DNA of 64,000 bases from Nostocoides sp. Soil756 (GCF_001428065.1 NZ_LMSE01000002.1:472911-536910); one strand, 5' to 3'; shown: positions 1-8,836, counted from the stretch's first letter. The notes: generated from the sequence alone by a model not told the origin. Numbers and translations: made by a program.

Positions 1-1587
1 CGTGGCTTCCTGCGGGCCGGGGCGGCCAGCGACGGCGCCTACGACAACGCCCGCAAGTTCCTGACGACGGCGGCGAGCGAGCGGTGGAACCCCGACGAGA
101 CGATCGTGCTGCTCGCCTCCGACGAGTCCCCGACGGTGCGTCAGGTCGACCCGGCCACCGTGGCCGTCACCGCGGCTGCCGCGGGCACCGTCGACGCCAC
201 CGGGCGGTTCACCGCCGCCGACCCCGGCTCCACCGTCACCGCCACCTTCTCGCTGACCCCGGTGAACGGCCAGTGGCGCATCGATGCGCTCCCGAAGGGG
301 TTCGGTCGGTGGATCGCGGCCGGCGACGTCGCCCGGCTGGTGCAGCCCTTCGCCATCCACTACGTCTCGCTCTCGCGACGCGCGATGGTGCCCGACGTCC
401 GGTGGTTCCCCCTCGACCGTCTCGCCCCCCGCCTCGCGAAGGCCCAGCTCGACCCGGTGCCGGACTACCTCGCCGGGGCCGCGGTCTCGGCGGTGCCGGC
501 ACGCGCCCGGCTGCTCGGCGACGCCGTGTCGGTGAAGGACTCGGTGGCGAGCGTCAACCTCATCTCGAGCCAGCTCGCCCCGGGTCAGGCCACTCGGCAG
601 AACCTGTGGGCCCAGTTCGTCACCACCCTCACCCAGGTGCCCGACGTGTCGGCGGTGCTGCTGGCCATCGACGGCCTCCCGGTGGACCTCGACGGCATCG
701 AGGGTCCGGTGGCCAGCCTCGCCCAGGTGGGGTTCCCGGCGCCGGCCCCCGACACCTCCACCGCCAAGCCCGTCGTCCGCCGCGGCGCCGACGTCACCGT
801 CTTCGACCCCGGCGTGAACGCCCAGGAGCAGGGCCGCCAGACGCAGGCGCCCGCCACGACGTACCCCGCCGTGCCGGCCACGTTCACCCACCTGGCCCTC
901 TCGGCCGACGGTTCCGAGCTGGCCGCGATCGACCCCGACGGGGACGGCATCTCACGCTGGCGCGGGGACAACCGCTACGAGGTACCAGGTTTCGGCCGTG
1001 ACGTCGGGGCGCCGGCCTACGACCGACGGGGGTTCCTGTGGGCCGGCGGGGTGGGTCGAGGCAGTGACCGCCTCTTCGTCGTCGACGTGCGGGCCGACCC
1101 CGCCGACCCTCGGGCCGCGGCCGCGACCCCGGTGGCGGCCGACTGGCTCGCCGGGCGCCGCGTCCTCGAGGCCCGGGTCGCCTCCGACGGCGACCGCGTG
1201 GCCGTGCTCTCGACCCGGGCCGACGGACGTGACGTACGGGTCGACCTGGCCGGGATCTCGCGGGGCGAGGGAGGGCGCCCGCAGCGCCTCTCGGCGCCGC
1301 TGCGCCTCGGGGTGGTCTTCTCCAGCGCCCAAGACCTGGTCTGGCTCGACGACGAGACTCTCGCCACCGTCGCGTCCGTCGGCGGGGCGCCGGTGCGGCC
1401 CACGATCCTCACCGTGGGCGGCGAGCTGCGTGCGCTGGCCGAGGTCCCCGGAGCCATCCGGGTGGGCACCACCGGCGGCGAACGCAACCTGTACGTCGTC
1501 ACGTCCCAGGGGCGGCTGCTCAGCCGGGTCGGCACCCGCTGGGTCGACAGCGGCCCGGCCAACGACCTGGCCGCACCCGCCGGCTGA
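1..1587 (+). CDS. lpqB: Lipoprotein LpqB, C-terminal part (5' end outside window)
   Basis: The reading frame is open from base 1 and ends at TGA 1585-1587, so the signal peptide and lipobox lie to the left. The visible N-terminal part (GFLRAGA, then a stretch ending W-NPDE) matches the start of the GerMN-like region of LpqB. The remainder, about residues 240-500, is the beta-propeller-like LpqB domain. LpqB is the lipoprotein partner of the MtrAB two-component system in actinobacteria and modulates the sensor MtrB at the membrane. By family gene order mtrA and mtrB should lie just left of base 1. This is inference, because they are not in the window. Confidence 0.88.
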   Translation, partial: RGFLRAGAASDGAYDNARKFLTTAASERWNPDETIVLLASDESPTVRQVDPATVAVTAAAAGTVDATGRFTAADPGSTVTATFSLTPVNGQWRIDALPKGFGRWIAAGDVARLVQPFAIHYVSLSRRAMVPDVRWFPLDRLAPRLAKAQLDPVPDYLAGAAVSAVPARARLLGDAVSVKDSVASVNLISSQLAPGQATRQNLWAQFVTTLTQVPDVSAVLLAIDGLPVDLDGIEGPVASLAQVGFPAPAPDTSTAKPVVRRGADVTVFDPGVNAQEQGRQTQAPATTYPAVPATFTHLALSADGSELAAIDPDGDGISRWRGDNRYEVPGFGRDVGAPAYDRRGFLWAGGVGRGSDRLFVVDVRADPADPRAAAATPVAADWLAGRRVLEARVASDGDRVAVLSTRADGRDVRVDLAGISRGEGGRPQRLSAPLRLGVVFSSAQDLVWLDDETLATVASVGGAPVRPTILTVGGELRALAEVPGAIRVGTTGGERNLYVVTSQGRLLSRVGTRWVDSGPANDLAAPAG

Positions 1588-1745
1588 GCCTCGCGGCCGC
1601 TGCGCTCGCTGCGGTCTGCGGTCGCAGGTCGGGGTCCACGACACGCTCGTCCGCGCTCGTCCACAGCGGGCACCGTGCGCTGCCCCCGTCCCCAGGGCGC
1701 CCGGCGGCACCGCTGAACTCACCGGGCCGGCGGCAGGCTGGTGGG

Positions 1746-2453
1746 ATGGGAACGCGCGACGCGGTGCTGGGCTCGGTGATCCGGGCGGCCGGTGGCCTGG
1801 TCCTGCCCGTGCGCTGCGCGGGCTGCGGGCGGGCGGGCGAACCCTGGTGCCCCCGCTGTCACGAGCAGTCCCGCCGGCCGGCACCCGACGCGGGGAGACC
1901 GTGCCCCGTGCCGCTGTGGGCCGCCACGACCTTCGACGGGCCGGTGCGGGCGGCGGTCACGGCCGCCAAGGACGGCGGCCGGAGCGACGTCCGGCCGGTG
2001 CTGGCCGCCCTGCTGGCCACCGCCCTCGGCCGGGCCCTGGCCGAGGACGAGCGCCTGCGGGCGGCCCGCCACGGGGGCGTTGGCGTCCTGGCGGTGCCCG
2101 TACCGACCGCGCGGGGGGCACGGCGCCGCCGGGGGGAGGACCCGCTGGCCGTGCTCGCCGCCTCGGCGGTGCGCTCCGTCGACCCCGGCAGCATGCGGGT
2201 GCTGGGCGCACTGCGGCACACGCGCGCGGTGCGCGACCAGGCCCGCCTCGGCGCGGCGGCACGGGCGGCCAACCTGGCCGGGGCGCTCGAGGTGCGCCCG
2301 GCGGCGGCCGGGTCCGTGCGGGGCCGCTGCTGCGTGGTGCTCGACGACGTGGTCACCACCGGCGCCACCGTGGCCGAGGCCGCCCGGGCGCTCCGGCGGG
2401 CCGGCGCCGCCCACGTCGTCGCCGTCGCCGTCGCTCGCACGCCACGGGTGTGA
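1746..2453 (+). CDS. ComF family phosphoribosyltransferase-like protein
   Basis: The protein has 235 residues. Two CxxC pairs (C24/C27 and C35/C38) form the N-terminal zinc-finger-like part of ComF proteins. Residues 197-208 carry the PRPP-binding loop of type I phosphoribosyltransferases, with D200, D201 and the TTGAT segment. ComF proteins are linked to DNA uptake and repair; the actual substrate is not known here. No Shine-Dalgarno sequence is convincing. A CAGGCT hexamer at 1734-1739 sits 6 nt before the ATG, which suggests a leaderless transcript. The lpqB-comF-hpf order is conserved in actinobacteria. Confidence 0.85.
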   Translation: MGTRDAVLGSVIRAAGGLVLPVRCAGCGRAGEPWCPRCHEQSRRPAPDAGRPCPVPLWAATTFDGPVRAAVTAAKDGGRSDVRPVLAALLATALGRALAEDERLRAARHGGVGVLAVPVPTARGARRRRGEDPLAVLAASAVRSVDPGSMRVLGALRHTRAVRDQARLGAAARAANLAGALEVRPAAAGSVRGRCCVVLDDVVTTGATVAEAARALRRAGAAHVVAVAVARTPRV

Positions 2454-2475
2454 CGACCGAGGCTGGCGGTAGCTG

Positions 2476-2504
2476 TTGTGGGTACACCCGGGGGCGACTA
2501 GCGT
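2476..2504 (+). promoter_or_regulatory. Candidate sigma-A-type promoter of hpf
   Basis: TTGTGG at 2476-2481 and TAGCGT at 2499-2504 are spaced 17 nt apart. Transcription would start near 2511 and give an 80-nt leader before the hpf start. Seen in sequence; use of the promoter is inferred. Confidence 0.45.
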
Positions 2505-2590
2505 CTGGTCATGGACCCCATCCTCGGGAGGTGGTGCAGCTGACGTCACAGCCACGCTGAGCCCGACATCACCGAGCACGAGGAGGACCA

Positions 2591-3253
2591 GTGGACATCG
2601 TCGTCACCGGACGGCACCTGAACATCTCCGACCGATACCGGGAGCACATCGAGGAGAAGCTGGGGAAGATCACCCAGCTCGAGCCCCGGACCCGGCGGGT
2701 CGAGGTCATGGTCAGTCACGAGCCCAACCGGCGCCAGGCCAAGGCCTGCGACCGGGTCGAGGTCACCTGCTACGCCAAGGGGCCCGTCGTGCGGGCCGAG
2801 GCGTGCGCCGACGACAAGTACGCGGCGCTGGACGTGGTGGTGGACAAGCTCATGGAACGGCTCAGGCGCCGCAGCGACCGCAGGCAGGTCCACCGGGGAC
2901 GTCGTACCCCGGAGTCGGTGGCGCGGGCGACCGCGCGGGTCGAGGCCGAGAGCGTCGTGGGTGCGCCGGAGCTCGACACGATGCCCGAGGACGGGCCCTT
3001 CGGCGACTCGCCCATCGAGGTCCGCGAGAAGGTCCACCGCTCCACGCCCATGACCCTGTCCGACGCGCTCGCCGAGATGGAGGCGGTCGGGCACGACTTC
3101 TTCCTCTTCCACGACGCCGACACCGACCGGGCCAGCGTGCTCTACCGCCGCCGGGGCTGGTCCTACGGCGTGCTGCACCTCGACCTCGACGGTCACGACG
3201 AGAGCGGCGCCGAGACCGGGCCCAGCGACCGGGTCGACGCCGCGGCCTCGTGA
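2591..3253 (+). CDS. hpf: Ribosome hibernation promoting factor, long form
   Basis: 220 residues, the long-HPF length. The N-terminal 100 residues are the S30AE domain that binds the decoding centre of the 30S subunit. After a charged linker, residues about 155-215 (beginning KVHRSTPMTLSDALAEM) form the dimerisation domain that joins two 70S ribosomes into 100S particles. The GTG start at 2591 is chosen because GAGGAGGA lies just upstream and the sequence begins MDIVVTGRHLNISDRYREHI, typical of the family. The TGA stop lies inside a strong hairpin. Confidence 0.93.
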   Translation: MDIVVTGRHLNISDRYREHIEEKLGKITQLEPRTRRVEVMVSHEPNRRQAKACDRVEVTCYAKGPVVRAEACADDKYAALDVVVDKLMERLRRRSDRRQVHRGRRTPESVARATARVEAESVVGAPELDTMPEDGPFGDSPIEVREKVHRSTPMTLSDALAEMEAVGHDFFLFHDADTDRASVLYRRRGWSYGVLHLDLDGHDESGAETGPSDRVDAAAS

Positions 3254-3282
3254 GGCCGCGGACCGGGCGGCCCGCCGCGGCC
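3240..3282 (+). terminator. Overlapping hairpins at the hpf stop codon
   Basis: CCGCGGCCTC (3240-3249), GT, GAGGCCGCGG (3252-3261) is a perfect 10-bp palindrome that contains the hpf stop. A second copy of CCGCGGCC at 3275-3282 can instead pair with GGCCGCGG at 3254-3261, so two mutually exclusive stems are possible. No T-tract follows. It is probably a terminator or mRNA 3'-end stabiliser between hpf and the regulator. Confidence 0.5.
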
Positions 3283-3304
3283 CTCCACCTGCGAGGATGG
3301 TCCC

Positions 3305-4015
3305 GTGGACGAGCCGACGCGTGAGGTACCCGGGGGTCACGGCGACCGTGACCCCCGGGGCATCCGCGTGGTCATCGCCGACGACCACCAGATGTACCGA
3401 CAGGGCATGGCCATCGTGGTCGAGCTCGACGGGGTCGCCCGCGTCGTGGGCCAGGCCAGCACCGGTGACGAGGCGGTCGAGCTCTGCCGTCGGCTGCGGC
3501 CCGACGTCGTCCTGATGGACGTGCGGATGCCCGGCGTGGGCGGCATCGAGGCCTGCCGGCGCCTCCACGGCCTCGAGCCCGACATCCGCATCCTCATGCT
3601 CACCATGAGCGACGACGAGGGGGACCTGTTCGAGGCCATCAAGGCGGGCGCCAGCGGCTACCTGCTCAAGGACCTGCCGGGCGAGGAGGTCTCCGAGGCC
3701 ATCCGCCGGGTGCACGACGGCCAGGCGATCATCCCGCCGGGGATGGCCGCGACCCTGCTCCAGGAGTTCAGCCGGCTCGCGCAGGAGGAGCCGGCCGGGG
3801 CCGACGACTCCGCCCACCTCACCGAGCGCGAGGTCGAGGTGCTGCGGCTGGTCGCGCGCGGCCTGGCCAACCGCGAGATCGCCGACGCGCTCGGCATCGC
3901 CGAGAACACGGTCAAGAACCACGTGCGCAACATCCTCGAGAAGCTCCACATCCACTCCCGGGTCGAGGCCGCGGTGTACGCCCACCGCCAGCGCCTGATG
4001 CCCACGGATGAGTGA
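3305..4015 (+). CDS. NarL/LuxR-type response regulator (orphan)
   Basis: 236 residues. The N-terminal receiver domain (about residues 20-140) has the acidic pair D26/D27, phospho-acceptor D72 in VVLMDVRMP, and the conserved Lys in YLLKD. The C-terminal LuxR helix-turn-helix (about 170-230) has [22 protein letters not shown] and [15 protein letters not shown]. The GTG start at 3305 is 6 nt after GAGGAT, compatible with a leaderless mRNA. No histidine kinase is adjacent, so its partner is unknown. Its stop overlaps the next start by 8 nt, which suggests translational coupling. Confidence 0.9.
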   Translation: MDEPTREVPGGHGDRDPRGIRVVIADDHQMYRQGMAIVVELDGVARVVGQASTGDEAVELCRRLRPDVVLMDVRMPGVGGIEACRRLHGLEPDIRILMLTMSDDEGDLFEAIKAGASGYLLKDLPGEEVSEAIRRVHDGQAIIPPGMAATLLQEFSRLAQEEPAGADDSAHLTEREVEVLRLVARGLANREIADALGIAENTVKNHVRNILEKLHIHSRVEAAVYAHRQRLMPTDE

Positions 4016-5264
4016 CGCGACTCCGCTCCGGCTGACCCGCCCCGCCGCCCGTCGCATCGCGCTGGCCGCCCAGGGTTTCGGGCGCCCACGCCCGACGCGG
4101 CCCGGCACCCGCGACCTCCAGCGTGTGCTCGACGCGGTCGCCGTGGTGCAGATCGACAGCGTCAACGTCGTCGTCCGCAGCCAGTACCTGCCGTTCTACT
4201 CGCGCCTCGGGCCCTACGACCGGGCCCTGCTGGACCGCGCCCGCGACGTCGCGCCGCGCCGGGTCGTGGAGTACTGGGCGCACGAGGCGTCGCTGGTCGC
4301 CCCCACCACGTGGCCCCTGCTCGACTTCCGGATGCGCCGGGCCCGCTCCGACGCCTGGGGCGGGATGCGGCGGGTCGCGCGCGATCGCCCCGACCTGGTG
4401 GCGACGGTGCTGGCCGAGGTCGCGGCCGCCGGGCCGATGACCAGCCGCGAGGTCGAGGCCGCGTTGGCGCACGACCTGCCGCGGGGGCGCGACGAGTGGG
4501 GGTGGAACTGGTCGCTGGTCAAGAGCGCGCTGGAGCACCTTTTCTGGGCGGGCGAGCTGTCCAGTGCGGGGCGCACCGCCCAGTTCGAGCGGCGGTACGC
4601 CGTCCCCGCGCGGGTGCTGCCCCCGGCCGTGCGGGCCGAGGCCCTCGACCCGGCGCGGCGACCCGGCGACGACGAGGCGTTCCGCCGGTTGGTCGAGCTG
4701 GCGGCGCGGGCCCATGGGGTGGGCAGCGAGCAGTGCCTGCGTGACTACTTCCGGCTCAAGCCCGACCAGGCTCGGCCGGCCGTCGCCGCGCTCGTGGCCG
4801 ATGGCACCCTGCTGCCGGTGACGGTCGAGGGGTGGCACCGGCCGGCGTACCTGCACCGCGACGCGCGTCGCCCGCGGCGGGTCGCGGCTCGCGCGCTGCT
4901 CTCGCCCTTCGACTCCCTGGTGTGGCAGCGCGAACGGGTGCGGGCCCTGTTCGGGTTCGACTTCAGGCTGGAGATCTACGTCCCCGAGCCGCAGCGGGTG
5001 CACGGCTACTACGTCCTGCCGTTCCTCCTCGGCGACGAGCTGGTGGCCCGGGTCGACCTCAAGAGCGACCGCGCGGCCGGGGTACTGCGGGTGCGGCGGT
5101 GCACGTGGGAGGACGGGCGCGGCGGGGCGAGCGACCGGGCCGAGCTCGAGGCCGAGCTGGCGACCTTCGCACAGTGGCTGGGGCTGGCTTGTCCGGTCCA
5201 CGCAGGGCTCGAGAGCCCGTCGTCCCGTGACTCCCACGCGGCATCTCGACCCGAACGGACGTGA
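4008..5264 (+). CDS. Winged-helix DNA glycosylase of the AlkX/YcaQ (AlkZ-like) family
   Basis: 418 residues, in the family range. It begins with the conserved [13 protein letters not shown] segment. The sequence [20 protein letters not shown] carries Q48-I49-D50, the QxD signature of the AlkX/YcaQ branch of AlkZ-like glycosylases. Those enzymes open interstrand crosslinks and remove alkylated bases. Tandem winged-helix segments follow, for example EYWAHEASL and the conserved SPFDSLVW near residue 300. The ATG at 4008 overlaps the upstream regulator. The biochemical role is inferred from family; which crosslink it removes is unknown. Confidence 0.8.
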   Translation: MSDATPLRLTRPAARRIALAAQGFGRPRPTRPGTRDLQRVLDAVAVVQIDSVNVVVRSQYLPFYSRLGPYDRALLDRARDVAPRRVVEYWAHEASLVAPTTWPLLDFRMRRARSDAWGGMRRVARDRPDLVATVLAEVAAAGPMTSREVEAALAHDLPRGRDEWGWNWSLVKSALEHLFWAGELSSAGRTAQFERRYAVPARVLPPAVRAEALDPARRPGDDEAFRRLVELAARAHGVGSEQCLRDYFRLKPDQARPAVAALVADGTLLPVTVEGWHRPAYLHRDARRPRRVAARALLSPFDSLVWQRERVRALFGFDFRLEIYVPEPQRVHGYYVLPFLLGDELVARVDLKSDRAAGVLRVRRCTWEDGRGGASDRAELEAELATFAQWLGLACPVHAGLESPSSRDSHAASRPERT

Positions 5265-5319
5265 TGCACTGGCCCGTTCGGCGGATCCGGGTCCGCCCCG
5301 CGTAGGTCACGCTTGTCCT

Positions 5320-5859
5320 ATGACCCTGTATGTACCCGAATGGGTGCGGGCTCAGGGGTCAGGCCGTCGACTCGTCGACGAGCAGGGAGCCTCGGCCGTC
5401 GAGTTCGCACTCGTCCTTCCGGTGCTGATCCTCGTGATCGGCGCCATCATCGACTTCGGATTCATCTTCGCTCAGCAGATCTCCTTCAACACCAGCGTCC
5501 GCGACGCCGCCCGAGCCGGCGTCGTGACGAGCGTGTCCGGATCGGGTCTGACCTGTGGCCAGATCGCCACCCAGGCGCGCAACGCGACCGTCAACGGTGC
5601 CGTGGGCGTGACGAGCTCGACCAAGGTGAAGGTCAAGATCGACGTCGTCGGTGCCGGCGGTTCCTGCTCCCTGCCGGCGGGGTCGGCGTCCGTCAGTGGG
5701 GCGCAGAGCAGCGCTCCCTGCACGGGGTCGGCGGCCGCCACCGCCCCCAAGAGCCTCCAGGTGAAGCTGACCTACGCATCCGCCCCGCCCTTCCCGGTGC
5801 CGTTCATGGGCACCGTCACTCTGGCCTCCAAGGGAGACTTCCAGTGCGAGTACAGCTGA
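5320..5859 (+). CDS. TadE-like pseudopilin, copy A
   Basis: 179 residues. After a short basic N-terminus comes G23-A-S-A-V-E28, a glycine followed by Glu at +5, the class III (Flp/TadE) prepilin-peptidase pattern. A single membrane segment follows at about residues 26-50 and then an exported domain with four Cys (including GGSCSLPAGS). The ATG at 5320 is chosen over the upstream in-frame ATG at 5227 because it gives the usual TadE N-terminus. The 3' end overlaps tadG copy A by 16 nt, so the pair is likely coupled. Minor pseudopilin of a Tad-type pilus is the family-based role. Confidence 0.82.
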   Translation: MTLYVPEWVRAQGSGRRLVDEQGASAVEFALVLPVLILVIGAIIDFGFIFAQQISFNTSVRDAARAGVVTSVSGSGLTCGQIATQARNATVNGAVGVTSSTKVKVKIDVVGAGGSCSLPAGSASVSGAQSSAPCTGSAAATAPKSLQVKLTYASAPPFPVPFMGTVTLASKGDFQCEYS

Positions 5860-6926
5860 AGGGTGCGGGCCGGCGCGACGAGCGCGGCGCCGTGGCCATC
5901 GTGGTGGGACTGTTGATCATTCCCATGATGCTGTTGAGCGCGTTCACGCTGGACTACGGCATGGCGTACGCGCAGGCCCAGAGCTTCGCGTCCGGCGCGG
6001 ACAGCGCGGCCCTGGCCATCGTGAGCGCCAAGCGTCAGCACATCAACGACAACCCGTCGGTTCCCACGAGCTGTGACACCATCCGACTCTCCGACGCGGG
6101 GGAGGCCCTAACGATCGCCAAGCACCAGGCTGACGCCAACGCTCCCTACCAGCTGACCTCGGCCGCAGGCCAGGTCGATGTTCAGGTGCAGCTCAAGTGC
6201 GTCGACAAGAACGGCGCCGACGACCCGAACGGCAACCTCGTGGCGAAGGTGACGGTGCAGCGGAACGTCCCCACGACGCTGGGGCGGATGGCCGGTGTGA
6301 CCTCCGTGACGGCGTCCCGCAACGCCAGTGCCGCCCTCGGGGTGGCGCAGAAGGTCAACGGCCTCTTCCCGTTGGCCCTGTGTGATCTCCAGGCCGATGC
6401 CATCGTGGCCAACGCCACGGCGGCGAAGACCGCCGGACTCCCCTACCCGATCGAGAAGATCGAGGGGGGCAAGGTTTGGAGCGCCGACTGCAGCGCCGGC
6501 AACAACGGGTCGGGGAACTGGGGCTGGCTCGACTGCGGGGACGGGCTCAACGCCCCCGCGATCGGCGGCTACATCGCCAACGGGTGCAAGGCCGACCTGA
6601 CGCTGCAGGGCACGCCGCCCCAGGTCACGATCAACGGCGCTCCCGGCAACAAGATCAACTCGGCGAACATCAGCGGCCCCTTCGACGCGGTCCTGGGCCG
6701 CACGTACGCGCTCCCGGTGTACGACAAGATCACAGGCACCGGGGCCACCACCCAGTACCGGATCATCGGCTTCATCCAGCTGAAGCTGATCTCGTACACC
6801 AAGGACGGCGACCTCTACGTCCAGTACGTCAACTACAGCCCAGTGGGAGACATCAACTCCCTGTGCGGGATCGGCAGTATCACCTGCAACGCGTACAACG
6901 CCTGGGCCATCGGCTTGACCAACTGA
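5844..6926 (+). CDS. TadG-like secreted protein, copy A
   Basis: 360 residues from GTG 5844, which has AAGGGAG upstream and lies inside tadE. RRDERGAVAIVVGLLIIPMM is the N-terminal membrane segment typical of the Tad/TadG (TadE/G-like) domain, followed by the DYGMAYAQAQ and GADSAALA motifs. The exported C-terminal half has six or more Cys, the string NGSGNWGWLDCG near residue 225, and ends NAYNAWAIGLTN. It lacks any von Willebrand A motif that I can recognise. The close paralogue lies at 7687-8820. It is likely surface- or pilus-associated. Confidence 0.78.
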   Translation: MRVQLKGAGRRDERGAVAIVVGLLIIPMMLLSAFTLDYGMAYAQAQSFASGADSAALAIVSAKRQHINDNPSVPTSCDTIRLSDAGEALTIAKHQADANAPYQLTSAAGQVDVQVQLKCVDKNGADDPNGNLVAKVTVQRNVPTTLGRMAGVTSVTASRNASAALGVAQKVNGLFPLALCDLQADAIVANATAAKTAGLPYPIEKIEGGKVWSADCSAGNNGSGNWGWLDCGDGLNAPAIGGYIANGCKADLTLQGTPPQVTINGAPGNKINSANISGPFDAVLGRTYALPVYDKITGTGATTQYRIIGFIQLKLISYTKDGDLYVQYVNYSPVGDINSLCGIGSITCNAYNAWAIGLTN

Positions 6927-6974
6927 GGACCGTGGGCGCCTGACCACCCGTGCGGACCCGAGGGTGGGCTCTAC

Positions 6975-7068
6975 TCAGTCGCGCAGCAGCTCCGAGTGCA
7001 GGGAGTCCACGGCCCGGCCGTCGGGTAGGACGGCGGTCTGAACGACGAGCCGGCGCAGCACGAGACCG
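6975..7068 (-). pseudogene. Relic of the 3' end of the acetyltransferase gene
   Basis: Read on the minus strand, the segment encodes GLVLRRLVVQTA joined directly to VLPDGRAVDSLHSELLRD and a stop. The intact gene at 8837-9976 has GLGLRRLVAQTA, then 25 extra residues, then VLPDGRAVDSLHWELLRD. The relic therefore carries an exact 75-bp in-frame deletion (corresponding to about 8894-8968). It differs from the intact copy at about 8 of 94 aligned bases by my count. No start codon or upstream part of the gene remains. It marks the right end of copy A of the duplication. Confidence 0.85.
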
Positions 7069-7171
7069 CAGACGGGCGTCGGGTCGCCCAGGGGCGCCGA
7101 CCCGGATGTCGGGCGTGGTCTGGCCCGTTCGGAGGATGACGACGGCCGGGAGCGGCTGGCATCCTGTGAAG

Positions 7172-7705
7172 ATGCACAGGGGGAAATGGGGGGCATCGCT
7201 GTCGCGCGCGTCCGGGAGGAAGCCGATCAGCGAAACCGGGGTATCGGCCGTCGAGTTCGCGCTCGTCCTGCCCGTGCTGGTGCTGATCGTCGGCGCGATC
7301 GTCGACTTCGGCTTCTTGTTCTCGCAGCAGATCGCATTCAACACGGCTGCACGCGACGCCGCTCGCAGCGCCGTGCGTCAGGACCTGAGCGGCGCCCGCC
7401 CGTCCTGCGCCACGGTCGCCACGAACGCCCGGGCGTCGGCCGCCTCTGGGGCAGGGGCCATCGGAGCCAACGCAACGGCCATCGCGGTGTCCGTGGTCGG
7501 GCCCGATGGCAGCTGCTCGTTGCCGGCCGGGTCCGTGTCGGCCTCTGGGGCCGCCCTGTACCCGTGCGTCGGTTCGTCGGGAGCGAGCACCCCACGGACC
7601 CAGGTCACGCTGTCGTACGCGTCGACACCGCCATTCCCCCTCCCCTTCATGGGAGCGATGACCTTGACCGCACGAGGGGATTTCACATGCGAGTACACCA
7701 GCTGA
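7172..7705 (+). CDS. TadE-like pseudopilin, copy B
   Basis: 177 residues, almost the length of copy A. It has the same G23/E28 processing pattern (TGVSAVEF) and membrane segment, and shares GSCSLPAGS, YAS-PPFP-PFMG and a GDF-CEYT-type end with copy A. The ATG at 7172 is chosen by alignment with copy A; GTG 7166 and ATG 7133 are possible alternatives. No strong ribosome site is visible. Its stop overlaps the tadG copy B start by 19 nt. Paralogous minor pseudopilin; whether both copies are expressed together is unknown. Confidence 0.8.
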   Translation: MHRGKWGASLSRASGRKPISETGVSAVEFALVLPVLVLIVGAIVDFGFLFSQQIAFNTAARDAARSAVRQDLSGARPSCATVATNARASAASGAGAIGANATAIAVSVVGPDGSCSLPAGSVSASGAALYPCVGSSGASTPRTQVTLSYASTPPFPLPFMGAMTLTARGDFTCEYTS

Positions 7706-8820
7706 CCCGGCCGCGTCCCGGTCGTCGCGACGAGCGCGGGGGCGTCGCCGTGGTCGTCGCCGGCTTGATCGTGCCCTTGATGCTGCTCGGGGCCTTCGTC
7801 ATCGACATAGGGATGACCTACGCGCAGGCCCAAGCCTTCGCCACCGGGGCGGACAGCGGGGCGCTGGCCATCGCGCGGTACAACCAGGAACTGCTCACCA
7901 AGAACCCGACGACGTACCAGACCTGCGCTCAGCTCTTGGCGGCCGACCCGGCAGCCGCCAAGGCGAAGGCGATCGCGCGTCAGCAGGCGGACGCCAACGG
8001 CCCCTTCAACCTGACGAGCGCCGCCGGCCAGGTCACGGTGGACGTCGCCATGTCCTGCGTCGGCTCCGGGGTCCTGCAGGCGGCTGTCACCGTGAAGCGG
8101 GACGTGCCGACCACGCTCGGCCGCCTCGCGGGGATCCATTCGCTGCACGCCGAACGCAAGGCGACGGCAGGGGTGTCCCGGGCGTCCAAGGTGGGAGGAG
8201 TATTCCCCCTGGCCATCTGCGACCAGCAGGCGGACGCGATCCTGGCCAGCGCCGCAGCCGGCGCCCCGTACCCCTCCGTCGTCATCGAGACCGACAAGGT
8301 GTGGCAGCCCGGATGCGCGTCGAACAACAACGGGGGCGGCAACGGTGGCGGCAACGGTGGCGGCGGCAACGGCGGTGGCAACGGCAACGGCGGTGGGAAC
8401 AGCGGCGGCAGCGGGAACTGGGGATGGCTGGACTGCGGCGCCACCAACAACGGCGTCCCGAGCATCGTTACTCATATCGCCGGCGGCTGTGACGTGGCCC
8501 TCGTCGGCCACCCGGCGTCGATCCAGATGGGGGGTACGCCCGGGAACAAGATCAACGCCGGTCCTCTGGAGACGGCCATCCTGGGTGCGGTCGGGAAGAC
8601 CTATGCCTTCCCCGTGTACGACACGGTGTCAGGCCAGGGATCCGGGACCCAGTACCGCGTGATCGGCTTTGTGGGGCTGCAGATCACCGCGCTGTCGTCG
8701 GGAGAGCTGAGCGTCAAGTACGTCAGCTACAGCCCGGCCGCCGAGTTCGACGGCGCCTGCGGCATCGGCAGCAGCAACTGCGAGGCGTACAACGTGGTCG
8801 CGACGGCCCTCCTGAACTGA
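7687..8820 (+). CDS. TadG-like secreted protein, copy B, with Gly/Asn-rich linker
   Basis: 377 residues from ATG 7687, inside the end of tadE copy B. RRDERGGVAVVVAGLIVPLM is the membrane segment; TYAQAQAFATGADSGALA matches copy A. LGRLAGIHSLHAERKAT, FPLAICDQQADAI and NWGWLDCG also have copy A counterparts. Between Cys of WQPGC and the SGNWGWLDCG block it carries about 30 residues of Gly/Asn repeats (N213 to about S242) that copy A replaces with a few residues. This is otherwise a collinear paralogue ending EAYNVVATALLN. A surface or pilus role is inferred from the TadE partner. Confidence 0.78.
   Translation: MRVHQLTRPRPGRRDERGGVAVVVAGLIVPLMLLGAFVIDIGMTYAQAQAFATGADSGALAIARYNQELLTKNPTTYQTCAQLLAADPAAAKAKAIARQQADANGPFNLTSAAGQVTVDVAMSCVGSGVLQAAVTVKRDVPTTLGRLAGIHSLHAERKATAGVSRASKVGGVFPLAICDQQADAILASAAAGAPYPSVVIETDKVWQPGCASNNNGGGNGGGNGGGGNGGGNGNGGGNSGGSGNWGWLDCGATNNGVPSIVTHIAGGCDVALVGHPASIQMGGTPGNKINAGPLETAILGAVGKTYAFPVYDTVSGQGSGTQYRVIGFVGLQITALSSGELSVKYVSYSPAAEFDGACGIGSSNCEAYNVVATALLN
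8323..8414 (+). repeat. GGN codon repeat inside tadG copy B
   Basis: Imperfect reiteration of AAC GGY GGC units (Asn-Gly-Gly) inserted in frame. Copy A has only a short NNGSG at the matching place (about 6499-6516). Slippage during replication is the likely origin. Confidence 0.85.
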
Positions 8821-8836
8821 GTCCTCGCCGACCCTG

